A stretch of DNA of 17,019 nucleotides from Candidatus Bipolaricaulota bacterium (GTDB taxonomy: Bacteria; Bipolaricaulota; Bipolaricaulia; UBA7950; UBA9294), in NCBI GenBank assembly GCA_030612565.1, contig JAUWNQ010000001.1:1-17019 (forward strand). Reading direction: 5' to 3'. Below are positions 14,062 to 17,019 of the stretch, in pieces; the stretch's first letter is position 1, and each line of letters starts with the position of its first letter. The position numbers were made by a program, and so were the translations under genes. The notes under the pieces were generated by a model, which searched no databases, was not told the DNA's origin, and was given only the letters and a program-made list of their open reading frames with translations.

Positions 14062-14505
14062 TTAAAATAGCCGATTTGCTCTTTCAGATCGCCAAAGGTC
14101 TCGGGCCAGCCGTTCTGCCAGCGGCTGGCATCGTTCCCACTCAAGCTCAAATCCGTATATGTTTCTGAAGAGGTGGCGAAAGCGAAGGTATTCCTCTAGA
14201 TTCCTCTCCATGGGTTCATCGATCACTTGAGGGCGAATCTCCTCCAATGGGACACTCATTCGTTGGAGGAGCTGAACATGCCAATCTTCCGCTGTTGGCA
14301 AATCCTGATCTACTCTTGTCGCAATTCGCCGAAAGATCTTCTCAACCCCTGTATAGAAATCGTGAATGACGCTTCCGGCCGCGCGAACTTTGATGACTGT
14401 GTTCTCGCTGGTTGTAGCTAGGATCGTATCAAGCTCCAAGGTCAACCGCTCCAGATTCTGCAATTCCCGTTCTATGTCCGCTTTTAGGGCAGCAAACTTA
14501 TCCAC
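14062..14505 (-). CDS. HepT-like HEPN-domain toxin
   Basis: A 147-residue helical protein encoded directly after the nucleotidyltransferase, with an 8-bp overlap. The GTG start at 14505 has AAGGAG nine bases upstream. The conserved block EEYLRFRHLFRNIYGFELEW (105-124) is the R/H-rich active region of the HepT-like branch. The textbook Rx4-6H spacing is not present, as in several such relatives. In characterised pairs the HEPN protein is an RNase toxin that the MNT partner silences by adding AMP to a tyrosine near the motif; Y117 would be the candidate. It lies downstream of a pglC remnant and upstream of intact pglC. Confidence 0.83.
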   Translation of the reverse strand: MDKFAALKADIERELQNLERLTLELDTILATTSENTVIKVRAAGSVIHDFYTGVEKIFRRIATRVDQDLPTAEDWHVQLLQRMSVPLEEIRPQVIDEPMERNLEEYLRFRHLFRNIYGFELEWERCQPLAERLARDLWRSERANRLF

Positions 14506-14863
14506 TGAGAGTCACTCCTTCCTCAACGACTCGCTCCCGAAGTTCGGAATCAGCGTCTTCAAACGGGATTAAATCTAGTTCCATCCCTGGGGGCAATAAT
14601 CGCCAAAGCTCAGCCACTGCCTTGAAGTAGAGGTTAGGAGGAAGGCCATCCACCACAAGATCAATATCAGACCTATCATGAAATCTCTCGGGCTCATTGA
14701 GTGATCCGAACAGATAAACCTTGCGCACACCGTAGTTTCCGTAAAGGACTTGCGCACACTTCTGCGCAGCAGAAAGAGCCTCCTGCACTCGCATATTCCG
14801 CCGCGCCTTATCTGCGCTGCGCCTTCTGCTCCACCCACCAGCATAGTCGTCTGATGCGTCCAT
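14498..14863 (-). CDS. MNT-type minimal nucleotidyltransferase antitoxin
   Basis: A 121-residue protein. VYLFGSLNEPERFHDRSDID (49-68) holds the GS motif and the D66/D68 metal pair, and the third acidic residue is D97 in ELDLIP. The short length and the HEPN neighbour identify it as an MntA-like antitoxin that AMPylates its toxin. The ATG at 14863 has GGAGG six bases upstream. The first 25 residues (basic, RRRSADKARRN) precede the fold and may be an extension. Its stop overlaps the start of the HEPN gene. Confidence 0.88.
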   Translation of the reverse strand: MDASDDYAGGWSRRRSADKARRNMRVQEALSAAQKCAQVLYGNYGVRKVYLFGSLNEPERFHDRSDIDLVVDGLPPNLYFKAVAELWRLLPPGMELDLIPFEDADSELRERVVEEGVTLSG

Positions 14864-14897
14864 CTCTCGCCTCCACCCCGTTGCTCAAGACAAGAAG

Positions 14898-14926
14898 AGT
14901 ATACAAGGCTCCAACCCATGCGCCAA
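14898..14926 (-). promoter_or_regulatory. Sigma-70 promoter of the MNT/HEPN operon
   Basis: On the minus strand TTGGCG (14921-14926) and TATACT (14898-14903) are 17 bases apart and lie 35 bases before the MNT ATG. Confidence 0.55.
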
Positions 14927-15071
14927 ACACATTATTGCCTGTCTTGACAATGCCCCCCGATCCCGGACTCTTCCCGATTTTGAAGAAGTTCGAATTTATC
15001 CCTTTCCTTATCCCTTAAACCCAATCCCGGCTTAGGAGATAGCCCTTGAGCAATTTCTCATTGATGACATT

Positions 15072-15368
15072 TCAGCGTCTACGATTTATTGGCTGTTTTC
15101 GAAGTTTGAACTTAGAACTGTTTCGTGCCAAGCACTCATTATTCTTCACCAAGCCCCTGTGCCCCACAACTATCGTGCGAAACTTCCAAACCCTGAACGA
15201 TTGTCCATCTATCCCGACTCGCTCTTGCCGAAAGAAGACCGAGCCCTTCGAATCCAGTTTGATCGCTACAGCAATAATGGCAAATGGCACGGCCAACAGG
15301 ACAAGCCCGATGAAGCTCAGCAGAATATCGATGAGACGTTTCAGGATAAGCTGTGTCTTTGAACTCAT
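15072..15368 (-). pseudogene. Truncated pglC paralogue
   Basis: The first 69 codons match intact pglC at 56 residues, including the membrane helix and KFRT. After VVG, at about 15162, the sequence changes completely and the frame runs 29 more codons through unrelated DNA to a stop. The catalytic Asp-Glu and the rest of the enzyme are missing, so it cannot work as a transferase. The similarity extends upstream of the start to about 15436, matching 13955-14050 apart from a roughly 30-base indel. The duplicated unit therefore included the 5' region. Confidence 0.88.
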
Positions 15369-15450
15369 ACACCCTCTTCATTCTCCACAATCTCAAAAGC
15401 GCGGTTGTACCGTTTGTATCCGCCCAAATGGAGCACATTCCCGCTTCACT

Positions 15451-15478
15451 CTTCACCCTTTACCATTTACCATTCACC
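15451..15478. repeat. Degenerate heptanucleotide repeat (TTCACCA type)
   Basis: Four successive 7-base units, cttcacc, ctttacc, atttacc and attcacc, occupy 15451-15478. The TGA stop of the four-helix-bundle gene (15474-15476) is formed by the last unit read on the minus strand. Confidence 0.75.
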
Positions 15479-15830
15479 CATTCTTCAACGACCTAATCAA
15501 TCCAGTCAACATCTTGCCAATAGCATCCAACTTGTGATCCAGTCTAGCTTTCTCGCTTTCGTCTATGTAATTCAGTCTCCAAGCTACTTCTAGCTGTGTA
15601 TCGATCTCACTTGCCGAGCCCCGAGCAATATACAAGAACTGGACAAACTCTTTTCTCGTCTGCCTTGCCGCGCCCTCTGCAATATTACTCGGTATCGAAC
15701 CAGCAGCCCGTCTTAGCTGATCAGCAAGCGCATACTGTTCCGTCTTCGGAAACGACCTCGTGGACTGATACACGTCAACGACAAAGCCGCCCGCCTCATT
15801 CCACACATCGAGCCTTCTATGCGGCCTCAT
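15474..15830 (-). CDS. Four-helix-bundle protein, 23S rRNA intervening-sequence type (TIGR02436-like)
   Basis: A 118-residue helical protein. RRLDVWNEAGGFVVDVYQST, then LADQLRRAAGSIPSNIAEGA and KEFVQFLYIARGSASEIDTQ are the family signatures; typical length is 115-125. These proteins are also encoded in 23S rRNA intervening sequences. Stand-alone genes are common next to mobile or surface-polysaccharide genes, and their role is not known. Heptanucleotide repeats flank the gene on both sides, and one of them supplies its stop codon. The start is ATG at 15830 with AGGA eight bases upstream. Confidence 0.88.
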   Translation of the reverse strand: MRPHRRLDVWNEAGGFVVDVYQSTRSFPKTEQYALADQLRRAAGSIPSNIAEGAARQTRKEFVQFLYIARGSASEIDTQLEVAWRLNYIDESEKARLDHKLDAIGKMLTGLIRSLKNG

Positions 15831-15850
15831 CTGTCCGTTCCTGTCCTACC

Positions 15851-15900
15851 ATTCACCATTCACCATTCACCCATTTACTATTCACCATTTACTATTCACC
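15851..15900. repeat. Heptanucleotide tandem repeat (ATTCACC/ATTTACT)
   Basis: Seven 7-base units lie here: attcacc at 15851, 15858, 15865, 15880 and 15894, and atttact at 15873 and 15887, with one extra base at 15872. The array separates the four-helix-bundle gene from the VapC gene and contains the VapC stop codon. Confidence 0.85.
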
Positions 15901-16313
15901 ATCAAGCCTTCCGCTTCGGCTGCCGCCTTAAGCCGCTCATCGAAGCAAGAAAACGAGACATCCAAGCGAGTCCTATTCCGTAAAAGGAGTGCTGACGCCA
16001 AATGAATTGCATCAAATCCTCTGAGGGACTGCCTCTCCGTCAATGTCCCACCCAGTTTGGCCACGCTCTCGGAAACCTCCACAATGAAGTAGTTATCCCA
16101 ATCCCGTATTAGGGCCTCAACTACCTGGTTATGTTCTTCTTTAGAGAGTTCCCGCTCACGATATTTCCTGGCGATTCCAGCCCTTGCTTCCACGTAAGCC
16201 ACACGGGATGTCGAGACGATCCGGGATTTTTCTACCGCTCTCTTAACCTCTTGTGATCCCGCCTCTTCGATATAGAGCTTTACCAGAGCGCTGGTATCGA
16301 GATAGAGAATCAC
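15882..16313 (-). CDS. VapC-type PIN-domain toxin
   Basis: A 143-residue PIN ribonuclease. The four acidic positions are D6 (YLDTSALVKLY), E42 (YVEARAG), D101 (GFDAIHLASA) and D125 (SCFDERL), all intact. It is paired with a Phd-type antitoxin whose stop overlaps its start by four bases. The last residues, VNSKW, and the TGA are encoded by the heptanucleotide repeat, so the original C-terminus has been replaced or trimmed by repeat growth. Likely a growth-inhibiting RNase; the target RNA is not predictable. Confidence 0.9.
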   Translation of the reverse strand: MILYLDTSALVKLYIEEAGSQEVKRAVEKSRIVSTSRVAYVEARAGIARKYRERELSKEEHNQVVEALIRDWDNYFIVEVSESVAKLGGTLTERQSLRGFDAIHLASALLLRNRTRLDVSFSCFDERLKAAAEAEGLMVNSKW

Positions 16314-16579
16314 CTTCGATCCTCAATGATCAGATCAGAAAGCTGTCGTCCACGACCCGGCACGGAATGAGGGGCTCCTTTCGGCTTTCCACCTGCCCAA
16401 GAAGCTATTCCTTCTTCTAGCAATAGTAGAAGCTCCTTGTCCAGGGTTCTCCTCTTTACAGGTGATAAGAGAGCGATCACCTCACCCCGATTCGTTATCT
16501 CAAACTGTTTCCCCTCCTTTACCTGTGTCAGGTAAAGGCTCAGCTTATCTCTAAATTCTCTGATTCCAACGCTTGGCAT
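16310..16579 (-). CDS. Phd/YefM-type antitoxin
   Basis: An 89-residue protein. SVGIREFRDKLSLYLTQVKE, then ITNRGEVIALLSPV is the DNA-binding N-terminal domain of Phd/YefM antitoxins. The rest is a flexible, toxin-covering tail. The ATG at 16579 has a GGAGGG ribosome site about ten bases upstream. It is first in the operon with vapC. A promoter and inverted repeat at 16603-16641 suggest autorepression. Confidence 0.9.
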   Translation of the reverse strand: MPSVGIREFRDKLSLYLTQVKEGKQFEITNRGEVIALLSPVKRRTLDKELLLLLEEGIASWAGGKPKGAPHSVPGRGRQLSDLIIEDRR

Positions 16580-16602
16580 GATTCTTCTTCCCTCCTTTCG
16601 CC

Positions 16603-16641
16603 ATGTAGCGTCATGCTATCTTTTTGTGGCTACATAATCAA
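16603..16641 (-). promoter_or_regulatory. Promoter and inverted-repeat operator of the Phd/VapC operon
   Basis: On the minus strand TTGATT (16636-16641) and TAGCAT (16613-16618) are 17 bases apart. Inverted arms ATGTAGC (16603-16609) and GCTACAT (16629-16635) flank the -10 region, the layout of a Phd-type operator. Confidence 0.55.
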
Positions 16642-17019
16642 GGCGCCAGCCTTTAGCTCTCAGCTTTCAGTCATCAGCGGCCAAAAAACCCACAGCCCAA
16701 ATGAACTCAGTCGCCCTACGAACCCTATGAACTACTCATCACTCTTCACGGTCTGCTATTCACCATTCACGATTCACGATTCACGATTCACGATTCACGG
16801 CTTGTTGCCCCTTAATCCTTGAATCCTTAATCCCAAGAGCCTGTCTGGTAAAATCATTCAGCAACTCTAGCGGAGGCGAGCTTTTTCGCTCCCCTCTTTC
16901 CCGTCCATCGTGACCCCTCGAACAGGAAGGGGCAGTGGTCTTTTCTCTTCTCAGTAAGCCACTCGTGTCGCCACCGGCGGCGCACTACTCGTCCTTAAGG
17001 TGCAGCTACCATCGCCACC
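16642..17019. other. Repeat-rich non-coding end of the window
   Basis: No gene can be supported. After short agctctcagctttcag-type heptads at 16655-16675, the region holds the ATTCACG array and a ttaatcc/ttgaatcc run at 16810-16834. Near 16840-16870 the minus strand reads GTTGCTGAATGATTTTACCA, then GACAGGCTC, which resembles the end of an insertion sequence. A minus-strand frame is open from the window edge to TGA at 16951 but shows only 22 codons, too few to name. Confidence 0.4.
16758..16799. repeat. Tandem heptanucleotide array, six units
   Basis: One attcacc unit (16758-16764) is followed by five exact attcacg units (16765-16799). It is the most regular of the three heptad arrays in this end of the window. 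Confidence 0.92.

Noticed and set aside
15851..16799. CRISPR array suggested by regular repeats
   Set aside because: The repeat units are 7 bases and directly adjacent, with no unique spacers and no cas genes; they are simple tandem heptads.
1..17019. tRNA or rRNA genes
   Set aside because: I found no cloverleaf-like segment with a TTCGA-type loop in context and no conserved rRNA stretch; the four-helix-bundle gene is a stand-alone copy, not inside a 23S gene.

Overview
The window (about 17 kb, moderately GC-rich) comes from an uncultivated-looking bacterium. Nearly all genes lie on the minus strand, and GTG or unusual start codons are frequent. A lipoprotein with a lipobox, an inner-membrane/AsmA-like protein and a surface-glycan locus suggest a cell with an envelope beyond the plasma membrane. 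I cannot name the phylum. A deep-branching diderm lineage such as Bipolaricaulota is a guess, not a result.

Left part (1-4500): about 600 bases of non-coding, repeat-rich DNA; a BaiN/HI0933-type flavoprotein (619-1863, -); a DUF2062-like membrane domain fused to a long AsmA-like region (1919-3904, -); and, divergently, a chagasin-like (I42) protease-inhibitor lipoprotein (4079-4477, +).

Middle and right (4668-14000) hold the scattered genes of one pathway, all on the minus strand. They are a membrane-bound UDP-GlcNAc 4,6-dehydratase (pglF-like), a DegT/PglE-type aminotransferase, a PglD/NeuD-type acetyltransferase and a PglC-type phosphoglycosyl transferase. Together they look like a route to UDP-N,N'-diacetylbacillosamine (or a close relative) and its loading onto undecaprenyl phosphate. 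The pathway is inferred from the gene set. The order of action would be PglF, PglE, PglD, PglC; the order on the minus strand is pglC, pglD, pglE, pglF.

This glycan locus has been colonised by selfish or defence-type modules: a RHH/PIN pair (7950-8701), a STAND-like AAA ATPase (8894-10036), an IS630-family element (10778-12003), an AbiEii-type nucleotidyltransferase with an unknown small partner (12140-13202), a MNT/HEPN pair (14062-14863), a four-helix-bundle (IVP-type) gene (15474-15830) and a Phd/VapC pair (15882-16579).

Two observations stand out. First, the IS630 element sits inside pglD at a TA dinucleotide, and removing it with one TA restores a clean 217-codon reading frame. Second, the RHH/PIN and MNT/HEPN modules each lie between a decayed partial copy and an intact copy of a pgl gene. 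The locus therefore appears to have been duplicated piecemeal around the modules, with reciprocal decay: pglD was kept (until the IS hit) in one copy and pglE in the other. Heptanucleotide repeats around 15450, 15850 and 16760 supply the stop codons of two of the accessory genes.
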